A stretch of 64,000 bases of DNA, from the NCBI RefSeq assembly GCF_927798115.1, contig NZ_CAKMMG010000001.1, forward strand, positions 744,001 through 808,000, read 5' to 3'. Source of the DNA: Paenibacillus auburnensis. Its GTDB lineage: Bacteria > Bacillota > Bacilli > Paenibacillales > Paenibacillaceae. This document shows, in pieces, positions 1-10,096 of this stretch; positions within the stretch are counted from its first letter, which is position 1, and each line of letters starts with the position of its first letter. The notes below the pieces were generated by a model. The model was not told where the DNA came from, searched no databases, and was given only the letters and a program-made list of their open reading frames with translations. A program made the position numbers and the translations under genes.

Positions 1-1
1 A

Positions 2-1222
2 AGATGGACCTTTTACCTGCGCAAAGGAGTGCTGTTTCATCACGGAAAACGTCTGACTGCAGATGATGTGAAGTATACCTTTGCTCGGATCCTTCAGTGG
101 AACCCGAGGGATTGGCTGGTAAAAAGTGTACAGACTATCGAAGTTTCGGGCACTTACAGCCTGTGCTTTGAGCTGCAGGAGCGAAATGCGCTGTTTGCGC
201 ATTTTATTGCTACGGAAAGGTTTGCCATTGTTCCGGATGATCTGGAGCAGCTGGCGGCAAGACGTGATTTTACCAGGCTGCCGGTAGGGACGGGGCCTTT
301 CAGCATTATCAGCAACACAGAATCTATGCTTGTTCTGGAAGCTAATGAGCATTATTTTGCCGGACGGCCTTTTCTGGACCGGATTGAGATGTGGGTGTGG
401 CCCGGTTATGAGGAAGAACTGCGGCAGGAGCAACCGCTCGCTAATTCCCATCTCCTGTATTTTGAGGCGCTTAATAAGGTGGAGTCCGTGCAGACGCTGA
501 ATCAGCTTGAGCTGGGGAGCACTGTACTTACTTTCAACCTTTCTAAACCTGGGGTACTGCAGGATTTACAGCTGCGTCAGGCCATTCACCAGGTGATCAG
601 CCGCAAACAAATGATACTGGAGCTGAAAGGCAGGAGAACTCAGCCCGCATCGGGGTTTGATCCTGGCTTCTATGATGCTGGCTACGCCGGTGACTGTTCA
701 GCCGCAGCGACACTGGAACTGTTGAAACACTCCGCATATGCAGGAGAAATTCTCCAGCTGTATACTTATGAATATTTCAGCAATGAAGAGGATGTACGCT
801 GGATTCAGACAGCATGCAGGAACATAGGTGTGCATATTGAGCTAAACGTACTGCCGATCCGGGAGCTGTCACAAGCGGAACTGATCATACAGGCGGATAT
901 GATTTATGCGGGTGAAGTGCTGGGTGACGAGCCCTCCATCACACTGCTCGAAATGTACAGGTCGAATAACGGATATATTCAGAACCATCTCGACCCTTCT
1001 ATAAGACAGAAGGTGGAATCTATGCTGTCTGATGCGATTAGTGCACAAGAGGAGGAACAGCGGAGGGTGGTACTAAGAGCAGTAGAGCACGAACTAAAAC
1101 AGCGGGTGAACGTACTATTTGTGTATCACAGTCTGCAGGAAGTCGGTCATAATCCGTCACTGCACGGTATCTCGCTGAATGCATGGGGTAAAATCAACTA
1201 TAAAGATGTCTGGGTGAAGTGA
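2..1222 (+). CDS. SgrR-type/ABC oligopeptide-family solute-binding protein, C-terminal part
   Basis: The frame is open from the window edge, so the gene is truncated on the left and the real start lies outside. The visible residues (LTADDVKYTFARI, then LPVGTGPFSI and NEHYFAGRPFLDRIE) are those of the SBP_bac_5 extracellular-binding fold. The end (SLHGISLNAWGKINYKDVWV) resembles the tail of SgrR/YbdO-type proteins, in which an N-terminal winged helix-turn-helix is fused to an SBP_bac_5 domain. The family assignment to SBP_bac_5 is firm; whether the lost N-terminus is a DNA-binding domain or a lipoprotein signal cannot be seen. A good terminator follows 10 bases after the stop. Confidence 0.8.
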   Translation, partial: RWTFYLRKGVLFHHGKRLTADDVKYTFARILQWNPRDWLVKSVQTIEVSGTYSLCFELQERNALFAHFIATERFAIVPDDLEQLAARRDFTRLPVGTGPFSIISNTESMLVLEANEHYFAGRPFLDRIEMWVWPGYEEELRQEQPLANSHLLYFEALNKVESVQTLNQLELGSTVLTFNLSKPGVLQDLQLRQAIHQVISRKQMILELKGRRTQPASGFDPGFYDAGYAGDCSAAATLELLKHSAYAGEILQLYTYEYFSNEEDVRWIQTACRNIGVHIELNVLPIRELSQAELIIQADMIYAGEVLGDEPSITLLEMYRSNNGYIQNHLDPSIRQKVESMLSDAISAQEEEQRRVVLRAVEHELKQRVNVLFVYHSLQEVGHNPSLHGISLNAWGKINYKDVWVK

Positions 1223-1230
1223 CATGATTA

Positions 1231-1260
1231 AGGCCATCCTTTGGAGGATGGCCATTTTTT
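1231..1260 (+). terminator. Rho-independent terminator
   Basis: An 8-bp perfect stem GGCCATCC/GGATGGCC with a 6-base loop is followed by six T residues, directly downstream of the truncated solute-binding gene. Confidence 0.9.
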
Positions 1261-1290
1261 AGAGAAGCCCGGTCTGCCTGCACCCTCAGG

Positions 1291-1836
1291 TTATTCTGCT
1301 GTGCTCAATTGCCGCTCATTCCACTTTAACAGGATGTAGCTTTTGATTTGTTCTGCTACTTGAGAAGGTGGTGTAGTGGAGGTGTCGATGGTAGGCATTG
1401 GCGGAATATAGTCGGTATCTGCATGGTCGAGTAGCCACTGTGCAAATTGCTCATGCTGCTTCAGCAGATCCTCTGTCCATATGGCATTGTCCTCGCGGCT
1501 GCGAAGCCGGGTACTGCGGGTTAGATCATCGCAATGGAGGTTAATAAAGCAGATTTCACTAAAGTTAGCGTAAGTATCACATTTTTCGGCATCCCAGGTC
1601 ATAAACGTCCCGCAAATAATGGTACCTCTCCCTGACTTCGCTACGGCGTTCGCAAAATGCAGCAGTAGGTTATACCTGTCCTTATATTCCAGCTTATCCG
1701 CGGTTGTACCGAAATTATCAAGATCTGTGCTGAACACCACAAATTCGGGCATCAATGTTCTTAATTCATGCATCACGGTTGTCTTTCCTACGCCACTGGC
1801 ACCTGTGATAATAAATAACGGCAATTTCTGTGTCAT
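1291..1836 (-). CDS. P-loop nucleotide kinase-like ATPase
   Basis: The 181-aa protein has a Walker A motif near the N-terminus (GASGVGKT, about residues 12-19) and otherwise looks like the broad AAA_33/shikimate-kinase-like P-loop family. The substrate is unknown. The start ATG has AAGGAGAAC upstream and overlaps, as ATGA, the stop of a short upstream fragment at 1833-2012, which suggests it was once the second gene of a translationally coupled pair. A second small P-loop kinase occurs at 8249-8857, but the two are not obviously close paralogs. Confidence 0.75.
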   Translation of the reverse strand: MTQKLPLFIITGASGVGKTTVMHELRTLMPEFVVFSTDLDNFGTTADKLEYKDRYNLLLHFANAVAKSGRGTIICGTFMTWDAEKCDTYANFSEICFINLHCDDLTRSTRLRSREDNAIWTEDLLKQHEQFAQWLLDHADTDYIPPMPTIDTSTTPPSQVAEQIKSYILLKWNERQLSTAE

Positions 1837-2012
1837 GATTCAGTTCTCCTTATATACTCAGTGATATAGCGGTGGTCCTCCTCAGAACTTGTCCAAAAGA
1901 TAACAGGGGCCCGCGTAATATTCATTTGATGCAAGGCAATATTACGGTGGCGTCCATCATTGATCTCAAATCTGCCGAAGATATCGGAAATGGTGTATCC
2001 TGGGATAGCCAG
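1833..2012 (-). pseudogene. 5'-truncated ParB-like fragment
   Basis: About 58 codons are open on the minus strand and read like the end of a ParB/Srx-type domain: residues FEINDGRHRNIALHQMNI match the loose pattern 'DGRHR-aliphatic-A' of that fold. There is no in-frame ATG, GTG or TTG at the 5' side. The open frame runs straight into the terminator of the upstream GyrI-like gene, so the N-terminal half appears to have been deleted. The stop codon overlaps the start of the P-loop kinase gene (ATGA). I infer a decayed partner gene of that kinase; a short functional peptide cannot be excluded. Confidence 0.5.
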
Positions 2013-2018
2013 TATATG

Positions 2019-2042
2019 AAAAAAGACGCCCGATCAGGCGTC
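2019..2042 (-). terminator. Rho-independent terminator of the GyrI-like gene
   Basis: On the minus strand a GACGCC/GGCGTC stem is followed by six T residues, a few bases after the stop of the 2050-2541 gene. Confidence 0.85.
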
Positions 2043-2049
2043 CATGTGA

Positions 2050-2541
2050 CTACTTTATAGCTATGTAGATCTCGATTTCTAAGTTTGCCGGATCGTACTT
2101 TCTGGTGTCGTAAAGCTCGAAATCTCCCGTGTACGTTCTGACCTCCGGTGAATCCTTGAAATAATCCCATATTTCTTGCCAGGCTTCCGCAACGACTTCA
2201 TACACCGGACCTTTTCGTGTTTTGAAGACGAGGTACTTGCTCTCTGGTATTCGCATAACTTCAAGATTGTTGTCGTCCTGCGCCCGCGCATCGTTAATCT
2301 CATGTCCAATTAAGGTGGTATAAGCCCCATTTGCGTCACTTTCGTAGTCGGTATAAAGCGCGTAAATATAATGGGGATCTCTGATCCCGGGCAGGGAGGG
2401 GAGATTGCTCTGAAAGTAGGTTTCCCATAGCTTTGGCAAGCGCCCGTCTGTTCCGGCTTCTTCTGCGTTTGTGGTGCGTACCGCTACTCCTGTTAGCATC
2501 AGCTTTTGCTTGTGAGTGGTAAAAGTAATCATAGTCTGCAT
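2050..2541 (-). CDS. GyrI-like / effector-binding domain protein
   Basis: A stand-alone domain of about 163 aa with the GyrI-like (AraC effector-binding, BmrR C-terminal type) pattern: an N-terminal beta strand, LPKLWETYFQ, IYALYTDYESDANGAYTTLIG, a central strand YLVFKTRKGP, an EAWQEIWDYF helix and the typical ending DFELYDTRKYDPANLEIEIY. Such domains bind small hydrophobic or cationic compounds and may act as sensors or hydrolases. The ATG at 2541 is only three bases from AAGGAG, so the ATG at 2532 could be the real start. It has its own terminator. Confidence 0.8.
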   Translation of the reverse strand: MQTMITFTTHKQKLMLTGVAVRTTNAEEAGTDGRLPKLWETYFQSNLPSLPGIRDPHYIYALYTDYESDANGAYTTLIGHEINDARAQDDNNLEVMRIPESKYLVFKTRKGPVYEVVAEAWQEIWDYFKDSPEVRTYTGDFELYDTRKYDPANLEIEIYIAIK

Positions 2542-2691
2542 CAACTCCTTGCAACAAATTATACAGGGAGTAACTTGACTACCTAGTGTCAGGTATAGAA
2601 GGGATGTTCTGATAAATTGATTAAGTAGCTGGCAAAAAGCTATAATAGCTACTATATCTATTCATCCACGTATCATGAAAGTAGGATCATT

Positions 2692-3117
2692 ATGAAAGTC
2701 GTTATGCTGCTCTTTTGGGGAATTGTGCTGTTCATTTTCACGTGTGCCGCCAATTCAAGCTTTTGGAGTACAGGTGTACTGCCGTATTTCCATTGGACGT
2801 CCTCACCGGATTTTCATCACTTGCTCCAGATGGATCTTTACCACACTAAGGCTTATATTATCCGGAAAATCGGGCATTTTTCGGGGTTTTCCATTTTCGG
2901 AACTCTGCTCTACCGCATCAATAAAAGCTATGGGAAAAGCATTTTATGGTCCGTAGGATTTGCCGTTGCAACTGAAATATTTCAGCTGTACTTCGGGCGA
3001 GACGGAAGGCTGTACGATATGGTTATTGACTCCTCAGGTATCCTGACCGGAATGATCCTTCTGGCACTTATGAAGAGCCGGATTAGAACAAGCGGATTGA
3101 TAAGCCGGCGCAGTTAA
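2692..3117 (+). CDS. VanZ-like membrane protein
   Basis: 141 aa with about four hydrophobic segments and the VanZ-family landmarks RKIGHFSGFSIFGTLLY, ATEIFQLYFGRDGRLYDMVI and a following DSSGI turn. VanZ of the vancomycin cluster gives low-level teicoplanin resistance by an unclear mechanism. Stand-alone homologs are common in Bacilli and are not in themselves evidence of glycopeptide resistance. No resistance cluster is nearby. Confidence 0.8.
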   Translation: MKVVMLLFWGIVLFIFTCAANSSFWSTGVLPYFHWTSSPDFHHLLQMDLYHTKAYIIRKIGHFSGFSIFGTLLYRINKSYGKSILWSVGFAVATEIFQLYFGRDGRLYDMVIDSSGILTGMILLALMKSRIRTSGLISRRS

Positions 3118-3134
3118 ATCAGTTAATCAAGCGC

Positions 3135-3761
3135 TTAAGCTGCCCCTGCATATAAATAGGTACTCAAAAAATCAGCCATGGTTAATGCCTGCCGTTCAAT
3201 ACGGTCATAGAGCTGAATACTGCCTTTGTAATCCTGCTGCAACATCGTGACTGCTTCTGCCTTTGTTAAGGCAAGATGCTCGTAAAACATTTTCCGGAAT
3301 TCTTCCTTAGGGAAATAGGGATTCAAACGGGAGGGTAATTCAATAATCTGATCAGCATTTGCATACCACCGCTTCTCTGCTGACGCAGCGGCTGCGGAGT
3401 CTCCTGCTTTTGCCGCTTTCACAAGCTCAGAGGCGATAACCAAATGCTCTTTAATCAGTTTGCTGAAGGCATCGGCTGTGGCAGCTCCATATAAGGGTCT
3501 AAGCGCGTCCCCCATATCCGTGGCATTCCGCAGAAGCCGGGCTACCACTGGATCGGTATCGGGCAAGCCGAAGACAAGACTGGTGATCGCCATGCGGGTC
3601 CAAGCCACATGCTGCTCCCATAAAGAGCGCATGGCTTCCTTGAACTCAAACTGACCGGGGGAGAAGCAAATCAATTGCTGGCCTGTATTTGCAGGGGAAA
3701 TATTAGACCATCCATACACCGATCTATTCGTATAAGGGCTGAAGCCGCCATTAGGATACAT
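3135..3761 (-). CDS. Conserved helical protein of unknown function
   Basis: 208 aa, all-helical by eye, with two similar halves: LWEQHVAWTRMAITSLVFGL ... LLRN near the start and FYEHLALTKAEAVTMLQQD near the end, separated by an AEKRWYANADQI motif. I recognise it as a conserved Bacilli family sometimes mislabelled acetylglutamate kinase; nothing in it looks like an amino-acid kinase. A good Shine-Dalgarno (GGGAGG) lies before the ATG at 3761. The function is unknown. Confidence 0.65.
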   Translation of the reverse strand: MYPNGGFSPYTNRSVYGWSNISPANTGQQLICFSPGQFEFKEAMRSLWEQHVAWTRMAITSLVFGLPDTDPVVARLLRNATDMGDALRPLYGAATADAFSKLIKEHLVIASELVKAAKAGDSAAAASAEKRWYANADQIIELPSRLNPYFPKEEFRKMFYEHLALTKAEAVTMLQQDYKGSIQLYDRIERQALTMADFLSTYLYAGAA

Positions 3762-3855
3762 TAAAGATCCTCCCTTGAATTTTGATACCCTATACTATGG
3801 GTATTCCGCCTAGATGGTTCGTTTACATTCACTGATTCTTTAGTCCAACACACCT

Positions 3856-3891
3856 AAAAGGGGAACTCCTGTCGAAGGAATTCCCCTTTTT
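3856..3891. terminator. Bidirectional terminator below lacZ
   Basis: AAAAGGGGAA and TTCCCCTTTT form a 10-bp stem flanked by A and T runs, so it can act on both strands. It separates the beta-galactosidase gene from the helical-protein gene. Confidence 0.85.
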
Positions 3892-3913
3892 GATGTACCG
3901 TCTTGAACTTCGT

Positions 3914-7115
<3,202 letters not shown>

Positions 7116-7135
7116 TATGAAACAGGTGAACAGAC

Positions 7136-7957
7136 TTGGAGAGCATGATGGTTTTTTGCGAAACAGATGAAACGGTCCAGCTGCCGCTGTATGCTACAAC
7201 GATCGGGTATTGGGAACATCAGGAAGAGACTGAACGTCCGGCAGGGTTTCCGGATTATCAGCTGCATCAGATTTTGGATGGCAAGGGCGAGCTGAAGATA
7301 AAAGATAAACGGCAGATTGTCGGCCCGGGAGATGTATTCATTACCTTTCCGGATATTCCGCATTCCTACACACCGGTTAGCCGGGAGTGGGAGCTGGCCT
7401 GGATATCTTTTCAGGGGAGAGAGGCCGGAGGGATGTTGTCCTATGCGGGCATCCGCGAGTCAGGTATCTGGAGACTAAGGGAACCAGAACTTCTTGCTCC
7501 GCTAAAGGAAATGCTGCTGCTGCCGGGAGGCAACGATCTCGAGGTGAACCTGGAACGTTCCAAGCTGCTGTACTCGCTGCTGCTGGACTTAAAAAGAAAC
7601 CTGCCTCCTGCTCCGAATAAGGAAGATGAGCTTGTACGGATCAAACCGGTTCTGGAGCATATCGAGCTTCATCTGCACCGGACACTGACCTTAAAGGAGC
7701 TGTCTGAGGTAATCTCTGTTTCTCCACAATATTTGTGCCGGCTGTTTCAGCGTACGGTGCATGACCGTCCGGTAACCTATATCAATAAGCAGCGTATTAA
7801 CCGGAGCAAGCAATTGATGTATCAGGAACGTGAAAAAAAGCTGTACGAAATCGCACAGCTGACAGGCTTTGAGAACGCGAGCTACTTCTGCGCGGTATTC
7901 AAACGATTAACCGGAATGAAGCCGGAGCAGTTCAAGCAGTTGCATGGTTTGGATTAA
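7136..7957 (+). CDS. AraC-family transcriptional regulator
   Basis: 273 aa with an N-terminal cupin-like sugar-sensing domain (YQLHQILDGKGEL, GPGDVFITFPDIPHSY, WELAWISFQG) and a C-terminal double helix-turn-helix (TLKELSEVISVSPQYLCRLF and the second helix EIAQLTGFENASYFCAVFKR). This is the architecture of RafR/MsmR-type activators of alpha- or beta-galactoside genes. TTG at 7136 has AGGTGA seven bases upstream; the ATG at 7145 is an alternative. It is divergent from lacZ, which is the likely target. Confidence 0.9.
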   Translation: MESMMVFCETDETVQLPLYATTIGYWEHQEETERPAGFPDYQLHQILDGKGELKIKDKRQIVGPGDVFITFPDIPHSYTPVSREWELAWISFQGREAGGMLSYAGIRESGIWRLREPELLAPLKEMLLLPGGNDLEVNLERSKLLYSLLLDLKRNLPPAPNKEDELVRIKPVLEHIELHLHRTLTLKELSEVISVSPQYLCRLFQRTVHDRPVTYINKQRINRSKQLMYQEREKKLYEIAQLTGFENASYFCAVFKRLTGMKPEQFKQLHGLD

Positions 7958-8181
7958 ATGAACTGTAAAATACCCATAGCTATAAAAAACGCTCCTATCC
8001 ATATTGCCACAGCACCTGAGAACGTTCTTGAATCGATGTAGGCTTGGCTTGGCTCAGAGTCGCCGCTAACTTTCCATCCTTCATTCATGCGCCAGTCAAA
8101 GGTAGGATTCTTGCGGACATAGATACCAAATGCAATCGTCCCGATCCCAATAATCATACTGAAAATTCCTAAGACGATCAT
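7954..8181 (-). CDS. Small two-TM membrane protein (DUF6199-like)
   Basis: 75 aa with a transmembrane segment at each end and a central hydrophilic loop containing NEGWKVSGDSEPSQAYI, which matches the 'W-x-x-x-G-D-x-E-P-S' pattern I associate with DUF6199. It has a good AAGGAG site. Its end overlaps the last bases of the convergent AraC gene by four bases. The function is unknown. Confidence 0.65.
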   Translation of the reverse strand: MIVLGIFSMIIGIGTIAFGIYVRKNPTFDWRMNEGWKVSGDSEPSQAYIDSRTFSGAVAIWIGAFFIAMGILQFI

Positions 8182-8248
8182 TAGACCAACTCCTTTAAAG
8201 GGTTATACGGGAATTGTTGGTGAAGGTTCAGTAGAGTGAATAAATGTA

Positions 8249-8857
8249 TTACGCCTTATCTCCCTGGTTATCGTCATTGTAAATAAACTGCTCTACCCGC
8301 TCAGCGGTAACCGCTACATCGGGATGCGAATTGTCGATTAGCGCCACGTTGGCTTCCGGCAGCGGCCACTTAAGGGTACGGCTGCAGAGTGACGAGCGGA
8401 AGAGCTCCCAATGACGAAACTTCCAGTCATCCAGCGGGGAATGCCTGCCCTGTATCCGCTTGCGGAACAGCTCCTCGTCAGCTAATGTGACCAGAACGAC
8501 CTTGACTATTACGTCTTGCAGTGTAAGGCCTATCCTCTTCAGTTCGCTTTCAATCCAGCCAGGATCCGCTGCTTCCTTAGTGAAGGGTCCAACCACGTAG
8601 ACATCGCTGTCCAGGCCGAGATTATCGAGTGCAGCATCCATGGTGATCCGGTACCCCAGGTCCCGGCACAGTCTTTTGTATTCGGCGGAATCCCTGTCTG
8701 TTGGGTCTAGTCCGTGCATCGTCATAATTGCATCAGCCGCAGGCCTTAATAAAATATCCATGTCGAAAAAGGCAGCCTTGCGGCGGGATGCGACTGCTTT
8801 GGCTAATGTAGTTTTGCCGGCGCCTGCCGGACCCAGGAAAAAGACAAGTTTGTTCAT
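8249..8857 (-). CDS. P-loop kinase-like ATPase
   Basis: 202 aa starting at the ATG at 8857, which has AAGGAG at a normal distance; the longer open frame to 8941 has no ribosome site. Walker A GPAGAGKTTLAKAV is at about residues 9-22, with a conserved FDMD segment and a late LVTLADEELFRKRI strand-helix, as in AAA_33-type small-molecule or nucleotide kinases. The substrate is not evident. Confidence 0.75.
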   Translation of the reverse strand: MNKLVFFLGPAGAGKTTLAKAVASRRKAAFFDMDILLRPAADAIMTMHGLDPTDRDSAEYKRLCRDLGYRITMDAALDNLGLDSDVYVVGPFTKEAADPGWIESELKRIGLTLQDVIVKVVLVTLADEELFRKRIQGRHSPLDDWKFRHWELFRSSLCSRTLKWPLPEANVALIDNSHPDVAVTAERVEQFIYNDDNQGDKA

Positions 8858-8961
8858 TTTCAGTAGGCTCCTTACTATCCTAATCGGGATGAACTTCAGC
8901 TTCTCTATCGTAACATGACTTATGTCTAAGTTGAAAATCAAAAAGGCGCGTATTTAGGATT

Positions 8962-9105
8962 ATGGTGCCTGCAGCTTTTGATTTTGTACCAATGGGACAG
9001 CTTGCAAGAAACGGAGTAAAAAAGAGCAAATCATCGGCCGCTTAAGAGCGAAGTCAAAGAATACGCCTTCATTCGTGCAGAGGCGGCATTCTTTGGCTTT
9101 TATTT
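8962..9105 (+). other. Short plus-strand transcript: tiny ORF or small RNA ending in a terminator
   Basis: An ATG at 8962 opens 27 codons ending at 9045 (basic C-terminus ending KKSKSSAA). It is followed at 9055-9105 by a strong hairpin (CAAAGAAT/ATTCTTTG plus CGCCT/AGGCG) and GCTTTTATTT. The hairpin has a T-run only on the plus strand and no other plus-strand gene precedes it, so a short transcript probably starts in this gap. A possible promoter is TTGAAA (8931) with TAGGAT (8955). The ribosome site is poor, so a small RNA is equally possible. Confidence 0.35.
9055..9105 (+). terminator. Orphan plus-strand terminator
   Basis: A 13-bp stem with a small bulge, then CTTTTATTT. No annotated plus-strand gene lies upstream. 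Confidence 0.7.
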
Positions 9106-9174
9106 CCATACGTGGCGTTTTACATTAACCGATCACAGGCGTAAGATTCAAATCAGCAACCGAATACAATAACT

Positions 9175-9372
9175 GTTCTCAAATGGCTGAATTCCAGTAA
9201 TGGGAACGGGGGAACCAATGGTGAACGCGGCATTCGCTCAAGATACTGCCGCTCACCCGGGGTGAATCCTTGCTGGGTGTTGATAAGCATCTCTGGCAAG
9301 GTAGGGCAATCTCGCTGCCCGAATCCGTCAGCTAACCCCGTAAGCCTCGAAGAGAGAGGATGAGCGCCATGA
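9175..9372 (+). ncRNA. Cyclic di-AMP riboswitch (ydaO/yuaA leader)
   Basis: The leader contains all the conserved blocks I know for the ydaO-yuaA class: GGGGGAACC (9208-9216), CGGGGTGAATCC (9258-9269), GCCCGAATCCGTCAGCTAAC followed by CCCGTAAGC (9317-9345), and GAGAGAGGA (9352-9360). The edges are approximate. In Bacillus subtilis this class binds c-di-AMP and turns genes off by favouring a terminator; a matching terminator follows at 9383. The regulated genes here are the NfeD-like protein and flotillin, rather than the K+ transporters (ktrAB, kimA) best known for this class. Confidence 0.93.
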
Positions 9373-9382
9373 TCGATTAATT

Positions 9383-9418
9383 GACCACGGAGAGCCCTGA
9401 TGCTTCTGTGGTCTTTTT
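9383..9418 (+). terminator. Riboswitch expression-platform terminator
   Basis: GACCACGG pairs with CTGTGGTC (one G-U pair) and is followed by TTTTT. It sits 10-20 bases after the conserved riboswitch core and before the yuaF-like gene, as expected for a transcription-attenuating OFF switch. Confidence 0.85.
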
Positions 9419-9540
9419 GCTGCGCACGCAGGAAGAGAAAATGTTCAGGATGGTAGTTAAAAATCTTATAACAACGAAAATAAGAGCATCTTCGTACGAC
9501 CAAAACGGATCAAAACGGCTATAAAGGGGGGATTGATATC

Positions 9541-10074
9541 ATTACTGTATTTATCGTGTGCTTCTGGGTAGGACTGCTGCTCCTCCTCAGCGGCGGATTT
9601 CATGGGCATGGCCTTGCAGGTCATATGCATGTAGGAGGCGGCGATGCCGGAGGTCCGGGTTTTGTGCCCATACTTCCGCTGATGGTATTTGTCACAGTCT
9701 GGGGCGGCACGGGTTATGTCCTGACTCGGTTTAGCGTGATGACTATGCTTCTAGTGGTGCTGATCTGCACAGTGGTTGCCTTACTGGTAGGCTGTCTTAT
9801 GTATGTGGTGCTGGCCCGGGTGATGACCCGGTATGACAGCAGCATGAATGAAATTGATTATGATCCATCGGGTCTACTTGGATACATCAGTATTCCTGCA
9901 TTGGATGGAGCCGTTGGGGAAATGAAATATGTGCTTCACGGAACGATGCGATCCATTGGAGTAAGGGCAGAAGCCGGCCAGCAGCTCTCCAAGGGCGATA
10001 GGGTGATTATTCTGAAGGTGGATAAAGGAATGGCAACAGTAACTCTCTTTGAGAGCGAAATCGGACAATTATAA
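9541..10074 (+). CDS. yuaF: NfeD-like membrane protein (YuaF type), likely ATT start
   Basis: About 177 aa: an N-terminal TM segment, a glycine-rich loop, two further TM segments (residues about 45-90) and a C-terminal OB-fold of the NfeD family (GLLGYISIPALDG ... GDRVIILKVDKGMATVTLF). NfeD proteins pair with flotillins, and floT follows 22 bases later. No standard start suits the ribosome site: GTG at 9556 lies 24 bases from GGGGGG (9526-9531), whereas ATT at 9541 lies nine bases from it and adds the hydrophobic residues ITVFIV expected in homologs. I therefore infer a non-canonical ATT start (ATC at 9538 is the alternative). Confidence 0.8.
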   Translation: MTVFIVCFWVGLLLLLSGGFHGHGLAGHMHVGGGDAGGPGFVPILPLMVFVTVWGGTGYVLTRFSVMTMLLVVLICTVVALLVGCLMYVVLARVMTRYDSSMNEIDYDPSGLLGYISIPALDGAVGEMKYVLHGTMRSIGVRAEAGQQLSKGDRVIILKVDKGMATVTLFESEIGQL

Positions 10075-10096
10075 ATAATAGGGAGTGTCGAATGTT

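Noticed and set aside
2692..3117. Glycopeptide resistance gene
   Set aside because: The protein is VanZ-like, but no vanA/vanH/vanX/vanRS genes are near, and stand-alone VanZ-like proteins are common in Bacilli.
3135..3761. Acetylglutamate kinase
   Set aside because: The name is attached to this family in some annotations, but the protein is all-helical and has no amino-acid kinase motifs.
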